DNA from: Thiomonas sp. FB-Cd
GTDB lineage: Bacteria; Pseudomonadota; Gammaproteobacteria; Burkholderiales; Burkholderiaceae_C
Direction: 5' to 3'
Assembly: GCF_000733775.1 (NCBI RefSeq)
Contig: NZ_JPOE01000005.1
Location: 62,001 to 126,000 of the forward strand
DNA: 64,000 nt
Each line of letters begins with the position of its first letter. The stretch's first letter is position 1. Of this stretch, positions 46,546 to 56,204 are shown one piece after another. The notes below the pieces were generated by a model that worked only from the letters and a program-made list of their open reading frames with translations, ran no database searches and was not told the origin of the DNA. The position numbers and the translations under genes were made by a program.

Positions 46546-47466
46546 CTAATCTTCATACCCGAAAGCTCGCACGGCGCGTTGGTCGTCAGCCCAGCCCGAG
46601 CGGGTCTTCACCCACACTTCCAGAAACACCGGCGCATTGAACAGGCGCTGCATTTCCACTCGTGCTTCGGTTGAAATGCGCTTGAGCCGCTCGCCGCCGG
46701 CCCCGATGACCATGGCCTTGTGGCCCTCGCGCTCGACCACGATGGCAGCAGCGATCCGCCGCAGCTCACCCTCCTGTTCGAATCGCTCAATCAACACGGC
46801 ACTGCTGTAGGGCAGTTCGTCGCCTGTGAGGCGAAAGAGCTTTTCACGCAGAATCTCCGCAGCCAGGAAACGCTCGCTTCGATCCGTGAGTTGCTCGGGG
46901 TCGAAAGCCCACTCGGTCTCAGGAAGGTAGGGCGCAATGATGCTCAGCAGGCGCTCGACGTCGTTGCGTTTGCGGGCGGAAATGGGGACGATTTCCGCAA
47001 TCGGTTTTCTCGCACCAAGCGCCTGCAGCCAAGGCAGAAGGCTTACGCGCGACAGCACCCGGTCGAGCTTATTGGCCACCAGAATAACCGGCTTGCCCGC
47101 CGGAATGAGATCGCCCACGCGCTCGTCGTCGGGATTGAGCTGACCCGCCTCCACGACCCAAAGCACAAGGTCCACCTCAGCTAGCGCCGCAGTCACCGTT
47201 CGGTTCATCGCACGATTGATCGCGCGTGTGTGACGCACCTGGAAGCCAGGCGTATCGACGAACGCATACTGCACGACCCCCTCCGTGCGCAGGCCAAGCA
47301 AGCGGTGGCGAGTGGTCTGCGGCTTATCGGATGTGATGCTGAGCTTTTGCCCGACAAGGGCGTTGAGCAAGGTTGACTTACCCACGTTGGGCCGCCCGAC
47401 GATAGCGATGGTACCGAAGCGTTTGGCTCCAGATGGGACGGACGATGTCGTTGCTGTGCCCTTCAT
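46546..47466 (-). CDS. era: GTPase Era
   Basis: A 306-residue GTPase that assists 30S subunit assembly and binds 16S rRNA. The G domain has [26 protein letters not shown] and NKLD, and the C-terminal KH domain includes [21 protein letters not shown] 15-residue Ser/Thr-rich stretch precedes the conserved start. It overlaps rnc by ATGA, the classic rnc-era pair. Confidence 0.96.
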   Translation of the reverse strand: MKGTATTSSVPSGAKRFGTIAIVGRPNVGKSTLLNALVGQKLSITSDKPQTTRHRLLGLRTEGVVQYAFVDTPGFQVRHTRAINRAMNRTVTAALAEVDLVLWVVEAGQLNPDDERVGDLIPAGKPVILVANKLDRVLSRVSLLPWLQALGARKPIAEIVPISARKRNDVERLLSIIAPYLPETEWAFDPEQLTDRSERFLAAEILREKLFRLTGDELPYSSAVLIERFEQEGELRRIAAAIVVEREGHKAMVIGAGGERLKRISTEARVEMQRLFNAPVFLEVWVKTRSGWADDQRAVRAFGYED

Positions 47467-48209
47467 GTGCGCGGCTCCTGGGATGCGCGACCCTTGTGAG
47501 CGGGCTTACCCGCCGACGCGGGGGCGGCCTTTAACAAAGGAAGCATGCGCTCGGCTGCCTGCTGCTCGGCTGCCCTTCTGCTTGCCCCCTCACCCAGAGT
47601 TCGCAGGCCCAACTCGGCAACATCGCATTGCACCTCAAACTGCTGCTGGTGTGCAGGACCACTGGTGGTCACCACATGATAGGTCGGCACCTTGAGTTTG
47701 CGACCCTGCAGGATTTCCTGCAGGCGCGTCTTGGGATCCTTGGCGCTCGCCTGCATGTCAAGCGTATCCAGGCGTGGGCGGTATAAAAGCTCAGCCAGCG
47801 CCTGCGCCTGCACGAAGCCGCCGTCGAGGTATACGGCGCCCACGATCGCCTCCAGCGCATCGGCGAGGATGGATGCACGGGTGCCGCCGCCGCTGCGCTG
47901 CTCCCCCTCACCCAGCAACAGGCACTGGCCAAGGCCCAAATCCTGGGCGAGCTCGACTAGCGTTTCCTCACGCACGAGGCTTGCGCGCAGGTAGGAGAGG
48001 TGGCCTTCGCTGGCTTGACCATCCGCATACAACAGCGATGCCACGGCAAGGTTCAGCACGGAATCGCCGATGAATTCCAGCCTCTCGTTATTGCGCGCGC
48101 TGTAGCTGCGATGCGTGAGTGCCTGGCGCAAAAGGGATTGATCTCGGAACGCGTAATGCAGTCGTGCCTGCAATTCGGAAAGACCGGAAGGAGATGCCAC
48201 GCGGAACAA
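47463..48209 (-). CDS. rnc: Ribonuclease III
   Basis: A 248-residue double-strand-specific endoribonuclease for rRNA and mRNA processing. The signature [17 protein letters not shown] carries the catalytic acidic residues of the N-terminal domain. The C-terminal dsRNA-binding domain starts at [12 protein letters not shown] and includes [18 protein letters not shown] basic Ala/Lys-rich tail follows. It lies 16 bp downstream of the DUF4845 gene and overlaps era. Confidence 0.96.
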   Translation of the reverse strand: MFRVASPSGLSELQARLHYAFRDQSLLRQALTHRSYSARNNERLEFIGDSVLNLAVASLLYADGQASEGHLSYLRASLVREETLVELAQDLGLGQCLLLGEGEQRSGGGTRASILADALEAIVGAVYLDGGFVQAQALAELLYRPRLDTLDMQASAKDPKTRLQEILQGRKLKVPTYHVVTTSGPAHQQQFEVQCDVAELGLRTLGEGASRRAAEQQAAERMLPLLKAAPASAGKPAHKGRASQEPRT

Positions 48210-48225
48210 TGCCTCGTCTGCGCGA

Positions 48226-48576
48226 CTAGTGGGATTTTCCGGCGAACTTCAGGACCAGATAGGCAGGGCCGGCCAAATGGATTTCCTTGTCGTAGGCGAA
48301 AGAAACAACCACTTTCCCATCAACCTTGGTGATCGTCAGATCCTTGCCCGACACCGTGTTGATGTAGTCGACTTCCGCCATCTTGTCGAAGGCATTGCGG
48401 ATGTCGCCCACGGTGGGTCCGGCCTTGGCCGCGTCATCGACCGCGCGCTGTACGGCAAAGGATTCCTGCACGGCCGGCACGGCCTGCATGCCGATGACGA
48501 CAAGAAAAGCAATGATGGCCCCCCAGAAAATCAGGCCGATCAGGGTGATGCCACGTTGTTTTGCTGCACGGGTCAT
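48226..48576 (-). CDS. DUF4845 pilin-like membrane protein
   Basis: A 116-residue protein regularly found between lepB and rnc in betaproteobacteria. The N-terminus AKQRGITLIGLIFWGAIIAF looks like a type IV prepilin signal, Gly followed by a long hydrophobic helix, but the Glu at position +5 of true pilins is Gly here. The rest is a small alpha/beta domain (TVGDIRNAFDKMAEVDYINT). The function is unknown. The start at 48576 (MTRAAK) is preferred over an ATG three codons upstream. It is transcribed with lepB, 67 bp downstream of it. Confidence 0.85.
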   Translation of the reverse strand: MTRAAKQRGITLIGLIFWGAIIAFLVVIGMQAVPAVQESFAVQRAVDDAAKAGPTVGDIRNAFDKMAEVDYINTVSGKDLTITKVDGKVVVSFAYDKEIHLAGPAYLVLKFAGKSH

Positions 48577-48643
48577 GAAAAACACCTCGTCGAAAGGATA
48601 CGAACAAGAGCGTTGCGGGCAAGCGGCATTAGGCGCGATCGGT

Positions 48644-49564
48644 TCAGTGGATCGGCCCGATGTTCTTCAAGCCACCGAAGTTCATCCAAACAAAGAAGGC
48701 CTTCCCAACGATATTGCGCTCGGGCACGAAGCCCCAATAACGCGAATCGAGCGAATTATCGCGATTGTCGCCCATCACGAAGTACATTCCCGCTGGCACC
48801 TTGCACACGAAGCCATCGGCGTTGTAGTGGCAGTGGTCCCGGTGCGGAAAATCGTCGGGGCCACCGATGACGTAGGGTGGAGCCTGCGGATTGATCAAAA
48901 TCCGGTGTGCCGTGTCGCCCAAAGTCTCAATATATTGTTGGTAGTAGACCATGGAGCGCGGATCAAACCATTCGCCGTCGGGCTTCTCGGCAACGGGCTT
49001 GCCGTTGATCAAGAGCTGCTTGTTTTCGTACGACACCGTGTCACCTGGCGTGCCCACAATGCGCTTGATGTAGTCAATGGCAGGATCTTTGGGAAGACGG
49101 AACACAATGACGTTGCCACGCTGCGGGTTTTCGCCGGGCGTGACTCGGTCATGCATGAGTGGCAAACGCAGCCCGTACACGAACTTGTTGACGAGGATCA
49201 GGTCACCGGGCACGAGGGTAGGCTCCATGGAACCCGAGGGGATCTTGAACGGCTCGGCCACAAATGAGCGCAACAGGAAGACGAACGCAATGACCGGGAA
49301 CAGCCCTGCTGTCCACTCCAGCCACCAAGGCTGGCGCAGCAGCCGTTCACGCGTGGCGGCGATCTGCTCGTCACTCAAGCTGGCATCGGGCGCGATGCCC
49401 TGTTTGCGCAGTTCGTCGCGCCGTGTACGCAAGGCGTTCCCGGCTGCATTCGCAGCAGCAATGCGCTGACGTGAGAACCGGAATTTCTCGGCGATCCAGA
49501 ATGCGCCCGTGACGAGCAGGAGGATGAACAGCAGGAGGGTGAAATTGACAGCCGGGGCTTCCAT
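48644..49564 (-). CDS. lepB: Signal peptidase I
   Basis: A 306-residue leader peptidase that removes signal peptides from Sec/Tat exports. Two N-terminal membrane helices (about 7-25 and 86-103) precede the catalytic domain, with nucleophile Ser112 in IPSGSMEPTLVPGD and general base Lys167 in IDYIKRIVGTPGD; MGDNRDNSLDSRYWG is the family's late motif. It is the second gene of the lepA-lepB pair, 18 bp after lepA. Confidence 0.96.
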   Translation of the reverse strand: MEAPAVNFTLLLFILLLVTGAFWIAEKFRFSRQRIAAANAAGNALRTRRDELRKQGIAPDASLSDEQIAATRERLLRQPWWLEWTAGLFPVIAFVFLLRSFVAEPFKIPSGSMEPTLVPGDLILVNKFVYGLRLPLMHDRVTPGENPQRGNVIVFRLPKDPAIDYIKRIVGTPGDTVSYENKQLLINGKPVAEKPDGEWFDPRSMVYYQQYIETLGDTAHRILINPQAPPYVIGGPDDFPHRDHCHYNADGFVCKVPAGMYFVMGDNRDNSLDSRYWGFVPERNIVGKAFFVWMNFGGLKNIGPIH

Positions 49565-49582
49565 GTGGCGGGGCGAGTTGCT

Positions 49583-51373
49583 TTAGTCTTCGACTTTGAG
49601 AATGGCGAGAAACGCTTCCTGAGGCACTTCAACGGTGCCGATCTGCTTCATGCGTTTTTTGCCAGCTTTTTGTTTTTCCAGGAGCTTGCGCTTGCGCGAA
49701 ATGTCTCCGCCATAACACTTGGCAAGCACGTTCTTGCGCATGGCTTTGATTGTCTCACGCGCGATGATGTTCGCCCCGATTGACGCCTGAATGGCGACGT
49801 CGAACATCTGCCTGGGTATGAGTTCGCGCATCTTTGCTGTGACTTCGCGGCCGCGGTATTGGCTTTGCGCACGGTGCACGATGATGGATAGCGCGTCGAC
49901 CCGTTCACCGTTGATCAGGATATCCACCTTCACCACGTCGGCGGCTCGGTACTCGAGAAAGTGGTAATCCATGGAGGCGTAGCCGCGGGAGATGGATTTG
50001 AGCTTGTCGAAGAAGTCCAAAACAATCTCCGCCAGCGGCATCTCATACGTGAGTTGCACCTGCCGCCCCATGTAAGCCATGTTTTTCTGCACCCCGCGCT
50101 TCGCGTTGCACAAGGTCATGACGGGCCCCACATAGTCCTGCGGCATGAACAGCTTGACCTCGACGATCGGCTCGCGGATCTGCTCGATACGTCCCACGTC
50201 TGGCATTCGGGACGGATTATCCACAGTCAGAACTGTGCCATCGCGCAACTGGACCATGTAGACCACCGAGGGCGCGGTGGTGATGAGGTCCATGTCGTAC
50301 TCACGCTCCAAGCGCTCTTGAACGATATCCATGTGCAGCAGCCCCAAAAAGCCGCAGCGGAAGCCAAACCCAAGCGCTGACGACACTTCTGGCTCAAACT
50401 GCAGCGCCGCATCGTTGAGCTGAAGCTTTTCAAGTGCATCGCGCAAGGCGTCATATTGGTTGGACTCGACCGGGTAAAGCCCTGCAAACACTTGCGGTTG
50501 CACCTCCTTGAATCCCGGCAGAGCCTGCGCAGCAGGCCTGTTCGCCAGCGTGACCGTGTCGCCCACGCGCGCGCCCTTGAGTTCCTTGATCGCCGCGATA
50601 ACGAAACCCACTTCGCCAGCGGCAAGTTGCTGGCGCGCGACGGACTTGGGCGTGAACACACCGAGCTGTTCACAGCTGTATTGCGCACCGGTTGCCATGA
50701 GCAGGATCTTGTCGCGCACTTTGAGCACGCCATCCACGACACGCACGAGCATCACCACGCCGACGTAGCTGTCATACCAGGAGTCGATCACCAGCGCCTT
50801 GAGCGGTGCATCAGGGTCACCCTTGGGCGGCGGAATACGTGCAATCACCGCCTCCAGGATATCGTCGATCCCCATGCCGGTTTTGGCGCTGGCCAAAAGG
50901 GCATCTGAGGCGTCAATCCCAATCACATCCTCGATTTCCTGCCGCGCAGCATCTGGATCCGCCTGGGGAAGATCCATCTTGTTGAGCACCGGCACGACTT
51001 CCACGCCCAGCTCGATTGCCGTATAGCAATTGGCGACCGTCTGCGCTTCCACGCCCTGACTGGCGTCCACCACCAGGAGCGCACCTTCGCAGGCTGACAG
51101 CGAGCGGCTCACCTCATAGCTGAAGTCCACGTGACCGGGCGTGTCGATGAGATTGAGTTGGTAGATCTGCCCATCGCGAGCCTTGTAGGACAGGGCTGCC
51201 GTCTGTGCCTTGATGGTAATGCCGCGCTCGCGCTCGAGGTCCATGGAGTCGAGGACCTGGCTTTCCATCTCGCGGTCCGACAGACCGCCGCAACGCTGGA
51301 TCAAGCGATCGGCCAATGTGGATTTGCCGTGGTCGATATGGGCGATGATGGAAAAATTGCGGATCAGTTGCAT
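49583..51373 (-). CDS. lepA: Elongation factor 4 (LepA)
   Basis: A 596-residue ribosome-bound GTPase that affects initiation or back-translocation of stalled ribosomes. G-domain motifs are [31 protein letters not shown] and NKMDLP; the LepA-specific C-terminal domain with [14 protein letters not shown] follows. ATG 51373 (MQLIRNF) matches the family start; an in-frame codon five residues upstream is less likely. It leads the long minus-strand run ending at nagZ. Its promoter must lie in 51374-51503. Confidence 0.96.
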   Translation of the reverse strand: MQLIRNFSIIAHIDHGKSTLADRLIQRCGGLSDREMESQVLDSMDLERERGITIKAQTAALSYKARDGQIYQLNLIDTPGHVDFSYEVSRSLSACEGALLVVDASQGVEAQTVANCYTAIELGVEVVPVLNKMDLPQADPDAARQEIEDVIGIDASDALLASAKTGMGIDDILEAVIARIPPPKGDPDAPLKALVIDSWYDSYVGVVMLVRVVDGVLKVRDKILLMATGAQYSCEQLGVFTPKSVARQQLAAGEVGFVIAAIKELKGARVGDTVTLANRPAAQALPGFKEVQPQVFAGLYPVESNQYDALRDALEKLQLNDAALQFEPEVSSALGFGFRCGFLGLLHMDIVQERLEREYDMDLITTAPSVVYMVQLRDGTVLTVDNPSRMPDVGRIEQIREPIVEVKLFMPQDYVGPVMTLCNAKRGVQKNMAYMGRQVQLTYEMPLAEIVLDFFDKLKSISRGYASMDYHFLEYRAADVVKVDILINGERVDALSIIVHRAQSQYRGREVTAKMRELIPRQMFDVAIQASIGANIIARETIKAMRKNVLAKCYGGDISRKRKLLEKQKAGKKRMKQIGTVEVPQEAFLAILKVED

Positions 51374-51503
51374 GCAATCTCGGTTCAACTCGCAGGCACC
51401 CTGCGGCTTGGACTTATATGGCCCTGCGACCGCGCGACCGGCAGTGTAGGCATGGGACTCGCGCGCAGGATGGGTTGTGGCTTACGGCGCCACAGGACAG
51501 ACC
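51374..51503 (-). promoter_or_regulatory. Upstream region of lepA
   Basis: These 130 bp separate the lepA start from the terminator of the sigma-E operon. A promoter for lepA and its downstream genes is expected here. By eye I cannot assign a reliable -35/-10 pair; a TATA-like ATATAAG at about 51415-51421 (minus strand) is the only candidate. Confidence 0.3.
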
Positions 51504-51535
51504 AAAAAAAAGGCGCGGCAATTCAGGTCGCGCCT
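51504..51535 (-). terminator. Intrinsic terminator of the rpoE-mucD operon
   Basis: On the minus strand the sequence forms a perfect 7-bp GC-rich stem, AGGCGCG / CGCGCCT, with an 11-nt loop, followed directly by eight U residues. It is oriented to end transcripts coming from mucD, about 200 nt after its stop codon. This is the clearest intrinsic terminator in the window. Confidence 0.9.
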
Positions 51536-51735
51536 ACCAACAAAAATCGTTTGGCAACTGCTTGTTGGACCTCTATTTTAAGCGCGCCTGGCGTTCAAAC
51601 CCGCTCAAGACCACACCGCCCACATCCAAATGCGTAGAAAAATTTGTCCTATTGTCACAAAAAAGCGTGAGCAACGATGCGAACGGACTCAACTAGAGAT
51701 ATATCAATGAAAAACATGTAATCACCAGATCCGCA
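51536..51735 (-). other. 200-nt tail between mucD and its terminator
   Basis: The stretch between the mucD stop and the strong terminator has no open frame of note and is AT-richer than the neighbouring genes. It is unusually long for a plain 3' UTR in this compact region. It might yield a small RNA ending at the terminator, as is known for 3' UTRs of stress operons elsewhere, but no internal promoter is evident. Together with 51374-51535 it makes the only gene-free stretch above 300 bp in the window. Confidence 0.3.
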
Positions 51736-53211
51736 TCACCTCGCAAGAGGGCTCGGCCTGACGAGGATAAATTGCGCGGTATCGCCGCGGCGCACCAGCA
51801 ATGCAACGGGTTTCCCCGGCGGCAACGAGTTCGCGATTTCCTTGAACTGCTTGGCGCTGGTGATCTCAATATTGTTCAGGACCGTCACCACGTCACCGAC
51901 CCTTAGTCCGTCCCCGCTGGCCGAGGCCTGCAACGCTTCGATCAAGACGCCCGATCGCACGCCCAGTTCTTTTTTCTGCGCATCGTTCAAATCCACGACC
52001 GCCACGCCAAGTGGACTCTTCTCGGCTCCTGTCTTCGGTACCGGCGCAGGTTTCTCGGTCGCCGCATCGGACTCCTTGGCCCAGGCGCCCACGGTCACTT
52101 GCAAAGTGCGCTCGGCCCCGCGGCGGAATACCTGCATCGGCACGCGCGTACCCGGCTTGACCTCCCCAACGATACGCGGCAAGTCAGTGGCGCGCTCGAC
52201 AGTTTTGCCGCCGAACTTGGTAATGATGTCTCCGTCTTGAACGCCCGCCTTGTCGGCGGCGCCACCGGCCTCCACGCTTCGCACCAGAGCGCCAATGGGC
52301 TTGCCCAATCCAATCGACTCAGCCAGTTCGCGGCTCACGCCATCAATGGCTACACCAATCTTGCCGCGCACAACATAGCCGGTGGTTTTGAGCTGGTTCG
52401 CCACACGGATGGCCTCGTCAATCGGAATGGCGAAGGAGATCCCCATGAAACCGCCTGTTCGGCTGTAGATCTGTGAGTTGATGCCGACGACCTGCCCCTG
52501 CATGTTGATCAATGGCCCCCCCGAATTGCCCGGGTTCACCGCCACGTCGGTCTGGATGAACGGCGAATAGTCCCCCGTATCCCGCCCCTTGGCGCTGACG
52601 ATGCCGGCGGTCACCGTATTTTCCAGCCCAAACGGCGATCCGATGGCCACCACCCATTCGCCGACCTTGATTTTTTTCGAGTCGCCGATGCTCACGATTG
52701 GCAAATTCTTGGCGTCGATTTTCAAGACCGCCACATCTGTGCGTTTGTCAGTGCCGATCACCTTAGCCTTGAACTCTCGCTTGTCGGTGAGCGTGACCAT
52801 GACTTCATCGGCGCCATCAACCACATGGGCATTGGTCATGACGTATCCGTCGGCACTGAGGATGAAGCCTGATGCGACGCCCGTGGGCTGTTCCTGCCCC
52901 TCGCCCTTGGGCGCCGAACCGCTTCCCGGAGGGGCTGCGGGCGGCACGGGAATCCCGAAGAAGCGGCGCAGGAATTCACGTGTTTGGTCGTCCATCTGCG
53001 GCGACTGATCCAGCGCTGCCTTCTTGTACGTGCGAATGTTGACCACGGAAGGGCCGACCTTCTCCACAAGTCCCGTGAAGTCAGGTAACCCGCAGGAACC
53101 AGGGCAGTTCGCCCCCGCCGCGGGAGCGGCGAAGGCAACGGGGCCAAATGGGGCGACCAAGCCCAGACAGAGGACGAGTGCGGCAAAACGTGTATTCACG
53201 AATAACTCCAT
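51736..53211 (-). CDS. mucD: Periplasmic serine protease DegP/MucD
   Basis: A 491-residue Do-type protease that degrades or refolds misfolded periplasmic proteins. A signal peptide covers about residues 1-29 (LVLCLGLVAPFGPVAFAAP). The catalytic triad is His129 (TNAHVVDG), Asp159 (RTDVAVLKID) and Ser230 (GNSGGPL). Two PDZ domains follow (about 275-370 and 395-490). The start at 53211 gives the signal peptide; the longer open frame upstream does not encode plausible protein. It is the last gene of the rpoE-rseA-rseB-mucD operon, 157 bp after rseB. Confidence 0.95.
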   Translation of the reverse strand: MELFVNTRFAALVLCLGLVAPFGPVAFAAPAAGANCPGSCGLPDFTGLVEKVGPSVVNIRTYKKAALDQSPQMDDQTREFLRRFFGIPVPPAAPPGSGSAPKGEGQEQPTGVASGFILSADGYVMTNAHVVDGADEVMVTLTDKREFKAKVIGTDKRTDVAVLKIDAKNLPIVSIGDSKKIKVGEWVVAIGSPFGLENTVTAGIVSAKGRDTGDYSPFIQTDVAVNPGNSGGPLINMQGQVVGINSQIYSRTGGFMGISFAIPIDEAIRVANQLKTTGYVVRGKIGVAIDGVSRELAESIGLGKPIGALVRSVEAGGAADKAGVQDGDIITKFGGKTVERATDLPRIVGEVKPGTRVPMQVFRRGAERTLQVTVGAWAKESDAATEKPAPVPKTGAEKSPLGVAVVDLNDAQKKELGVRSGVLIEALQASASGDGLRVGDVVTVLNNIEITSAKQFKEIANSLPPGKPVALLVRRGDTAQFILVRPSPLAR

Positions 53212-53368
53212 TGATGGGTATGCGCCCGCCGGTTGGGGACGCCAACCATCTGAGCGGTGCGGTGAAACTTCAGGCTGCCGGGCGCCCCTGCACTGGCGCC
53301 AAACGAAAGCAACGCGCTCAGGATAAACGATGCGCCAAATTGCAACGTATTGTGACTGCCATTTGGAC

Positions 53369-54493
53369 TTAGCGAAGCCGCGCAATCGAATCTGCGAACA
53401 GCTTGAGGGTCTTCGTTGGCACGGCACCAATTGCAATGACCGACCAAGCACCCTTGCGATCGAGCAAGGCATTGGTCTCGCCCATGTGCAGGCTTGCGCC
53501 GTGCTGCTGCGTATCGGCGGTCGAGCCGCCGAAGAGCGAAACCGAGGCCAGCCCATCGCTGAAAAGCCATTGGGTCACTTCGACCGGCTTGGCGCGCAGC
53601 AACAGCCTGCGCTGATAGATGCCCACCGACTTGAAGCCGGGGGGCGGTTTGCTCAGCGTCCAACCCTGTGCCCTCGACGTCGTGGGCGTGGCCCGCATAT
53701 GCTCCACTTGGTAGCCTCCTGTGCCGCGCAGCGCCTGCGCGACCATATCAGGCTTGGGTGGGGGGTTGAGATTGAGTTGCGTAAACGCCACCTGATCGAG
53801 CACATTGCCCTGATCGTCCAGGGTCTGTGCTTTCACCAAGAGGTCTGAGGTCCGCTCCGTCCACAGCCTGTAGCCGTAGCGCAGATCGTCACGCGGAGTG
53901 ATTCGTGTCACCTCGCAGACGTATCCGGCGCAGCGCTCCTGTCCCTCGTGCTGCATGGAGTACAACGCCGCGAGCTCGGCACGCGGTGTCTTGAGCACAC
54001 GTGGAAAGCTAAAGTCGGTTTGATGATCCTCGACGACAACGAGCCGCTCGGCCGGAAGGATGGTGCGCGTTTTCTCATTCTCGCATAGCAAGATACGCCG
54101 CTCTCCGTCGAGCGTTTCAACCTTCTCCAGCGTGCTCCCCTTCGTCACATAGTGATCAATCGTCGAGCTGACCATGCGCCCTCCGGACTGCACGACGAAG
54201 ATTCCCGAGTAGTTGCGCCGCTGGGCCGCATGGCTCACCCGCTCCAACCATGCCTGCAAATCCTCCGCCGCATCTGGTTTCACAGCAGAGGAGACTTCCG
54301 GCCTGCTGGTGACTGCCATGGGCTGCGCTGAGCTGGCCAGGGAGCCGCTCTGCTCAGCCGAAGCGATCGTGCTGGCCGCCTTGGCCGAAAGCGGCACAAG
54401 GCTAAGCATGCCCCACAGGACGAGCTGCCGCAGGCGCGATGTTTGCAGACGCAAAAACTCAGCGCGACGCGGCCACACGGAATTCCGCTTCAT
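53369..54493 (-). CDS. rseB: Sigma-E regulatory protein RseB/MucB
   Basis: A 374-residue periplasmic sensor that binds the anti-sigma factor RseA and protects it from cleavage until envelope stress (lipid or LPS signals) releases it. A basic N-terminus and hydrophobic segment (about 22-39, ending AKA) form the signal peptide. The MucB/RseB two-domain fold follows, including AWLERVSHAAQRRNYSGIFV and GYRLWTERTSDLLVKAQTLD. Its start overlaps the end of rseA by 35 bp. Confidence 0.93.
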   Translation of the reverse strand: MKRNSVWPRRAEFLRLQTSRLRQLVLWGMLSLVPLSAKAASTIASAEQSGSLASSAQPMAVTSRPEVSSAVKPDAAEDLQAWLERVSHAAQRRNYSGIFVVQSGGRMVSSTIDHYVTKGSTLEKVETLDGERRILLCENEKTRTILPAERLVVVEDHQTDFSFPRVLKTPRAELAALYSMQHEGQERCAGYVCEVTRITPRDDLRYGYRLWTERTSDLLVKAQTLDDQGNVLDQVAFTQLNLNPPPKPDMVAQALRGTGGYQVEHMRATPTTSRAQGWTLSKPPPGFKSVGIYQRRLLLRAKPVEVTQWLFSDGLASVSLFGGSTADTQQHGASLHMGETNALLDRKGAWSVIAIGAVPTKTLKLFADSIARLR

Positions 54494-55130
54494 GAATGTC
54501 GGCTAGTGAGTAAGGCAATACGCTGCCCGCCAGTTGCTGATGCGCCATAAGGTACTGCGCCCAAGAACCCGCCTGCTGATCAGCCACGCCAAGCACGACC
54601 GGCACTTCACCGCGCGCGTGCGTTGCCGTTAGCGCCACCGTGCGTTGCGATATGACCCGGGTTGGCAGTGCCTGCAACCCCGATTGCACCCGGCCCGCAA
54701 TGCTTTGCTCATCATGCCGAGATGGCCACGTTGAAAAGCTCACGAGAGCCACAGCAGCGACGCTCGCCACGGCAGCGCCCACTGCGCTCCAGTGCCTGCG
54801 CCCGCGCTGAGACGCCTGGTCCTTCTCGCGCTGCGCGTTGCGAACTGCACGCGGCAGGCACTGCACCGGTTCGCGGCTGAGTCGCTCGGAAAACCTCTGG
54901 ATAAAGGCGCGCTCATCGGCCAGCGGCACCAGTTCAGATGAACGCAGAAGATCACCAATCTGGTGGTACTGCAACCAGGTGTCTCGCGCGGCCTCATGCG
55001 ACGAGAGCTCGCGCAACGCGTCGTCCAGCGCGGCGCTATCCAACGCCAAGCCTTCGCCCTCGAACTCGCCATCCATCAGCGCCGAAATTCGTGCCGGCAT
55101 CATCGGCTGCTTCATACTGAACTGCTCCAT
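54459..55130 (-). CDS. rseA: Anti-sigma-E factor RseA/MucA
   Basis: A 223-residue single-pass inner-membrane protein. The N-terminal cytoplasmic domain (MPARISALMDGEFEGEGLAL to about residue 90) holds sigma-E. A membrane helix lies at about 115-135 (SAVGAAVASVAAVALVSFS) and a periplasmic tail interacts with RseB. Regulated proteolysis should free RpoE. ATG 55130 has GGAG upstream; an ATG five codons later is an alternative. It follows rpoE by 33 bp and overlaps rseB. Confidence 0.93.
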   Translation of the reverse strand: MEQFSMKQPMMPARISALMDGEFEGEGLALDSAALDDALRELSSHEAARDTWLQYHQIGDLLRSSELVPLADERAFIQRFSERLSREPVQCLPRAVRNAQREKDQASQRGRRHWSAVGAAVASVAAVALVSFSTWPSRHDEQSIAGRVQSGLQALPTRVISQRTVALTATHARGEVPVVLGVADQQAGSWAQYLMAHQQLAGSVLPYSLADIHEAEFRVAASR

Positions 55131-55163
55131 CTCAACGCTCCAGATGAACTTGCACTTGCGCCC

Positions 55164-55778
55164 TCACCAGCGCTCGCCCGATTTCGTACCGAGCAAAGGG
55201 CGCAACTGCTTTGCGATGGCCTCGCGCGCCCGAAAAATGCGCGAACGCACGGTGCCGACCGGGCAACGCATGACCTGCGCAATATCCTCGTAACTCATGC
55301 CTTCAATCTCGCGCAGCGCGATTGCGGTGCGCAAATCTTCCGGCAACGCATCCATTGCCGCATTCACGGTACGTGCAATTTCCCGCCCGCCAAGAACAGC
55401 CTCGGGTGTTTCCATGTCGATTAGTTGCTCACCTGGCACAAAAGTTTCGCCATCGTCAGAAATGGTTGACGACTCGCGCACGATCGGGTCGCGCGCGCCG
55501 TCGGCAATGGCCTTCTTGGCCGTGTTGACGGCGATGCGGTAGAGCCACGTGTAAAACTGGCTGTCGCCACGGAACTGGCCAATTGCACGGTAAGCGCGAA
55601 GAAACGTCTCCTGCGCCACATCCTCCGCCAATGATTGATCGCGAACGAATCGGGAGATGAGCCGGAAAATGCGGCGTTGGTACTTGATCACCAGAAGCTC
55701 AAATGCCTTCTGGTCGCCGCTTTGAACCCGCTGGACGAGCAGTTGATCGGAAATCGACTCAACCACGAGAGCAGTCAC
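55164..55778 (-). CDS. rpoE: RNA polymerase sigma factor RpoE (AlgU type)
   Basis: A 204-residue ECF sigma factor for envelope stress. Region 2 includes RFVRDQSLAEDVAQETFLRA and FYTWLYRIAVNTAKKAI; region 4 includes IALREIEGMSYEDIAQVMRC and GTVRSRIFRAREAIAK. It is followed by its regulators rseA and rseB and by mucD, the Pseudomonas/Burkholderia-type layout. Its start overlaps the preceding YgfX-like gene by ATGA, linking it to the fab cluster. I could not confirm an own sigma-E promoter by eye. Confidence 0.96.
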   Translation of the reverse strand: MTALVVESISDQLLVQRVQSGDQKAFELLVIKYQRRIFRLISRFVRDQSLAEDVAQETFLRAYRAIGQFRGDSQFYTWLYRIAVNTAKKAIADGARDPIVRESSTISDDGETFVPGEQLIDMETPEAVLGGREIARTVNAAMDALPEDLRTAIALREIEGMSYEDIAQVMRCPVGTVRSRIFRAREAIAKQLRPLLGTKSGERW

Positions 55779-56188
55779 AGCGCAAGGCGGGTGCGCAGCT
55801 CTCGCCAGGCCGTGGGGGAGATGTCGGCCGACACGGGCAACACCACACGCCCCTTGCTGGTCACAGCTAGCACCACGAGTTGCCCCGGAAGCCTCATTCC
55901 CCGCACTTCAGCAAGATCCTCCTGGCGGTGGCCCTGCAGGAGCTTCCACCCGGACGCGCCGTGGATCAGCGTGAAGGGATGGATCTTCCAGTACGGAAAC
56001 TGCGCAGCGAGCACAAGGAGGAACACCGCCAGTGCCAGTCCGCCCATGACGGCAAGCTCGCGTTCGCCACGCCACTCCCAGACATTCCAACCGGCGGCCA
56101 ACGCCACGGCCAAGTCAAAACCCGTCAACAGCGCATGCCAGCGCACGAAACGCTCGACATGCAACTGAAATTGCGGGATCACGTTCAT
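55775..56188 (-). CDS. Small membrane protein, YgfX-like
   Basis: A 137-residue protein with two adjacent membrane helices (about 20-33 and 43-63, including MGGLALAVFLLVLAAQFPYW) and a C-terminal soluble part with WKLLQGHRQEDLAEVRG and VVLAVTSKGRVVLPVSADIS. Two helices near the N-terminus, then a short strand-rich tail, resemble the YgfX (CptA) family, though identity is only moderate by eye. YgfX of E. coli was proposed as a toxin acting on cell division proteins. The start at 56188 is chosen; upstream the frame runs over fabF. It overlaps rpoE. Confidence 0.65.
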   Translation of the reverse strand: MNVIPQFQLHVERFVRWHALLTGFDLAVALAAGWNVWEWRGERELAVMGGLALAVFLLVLAAQFPYWKIHPFTLIHGASGWKLLQGHRQEDLAEVRGMRLPGQLVVLAVTSKGRVVLPVSADISPTAWRELRTRLAL

Positions 56189-56204
56189 ACCGATGAGCAG
56201 GACC

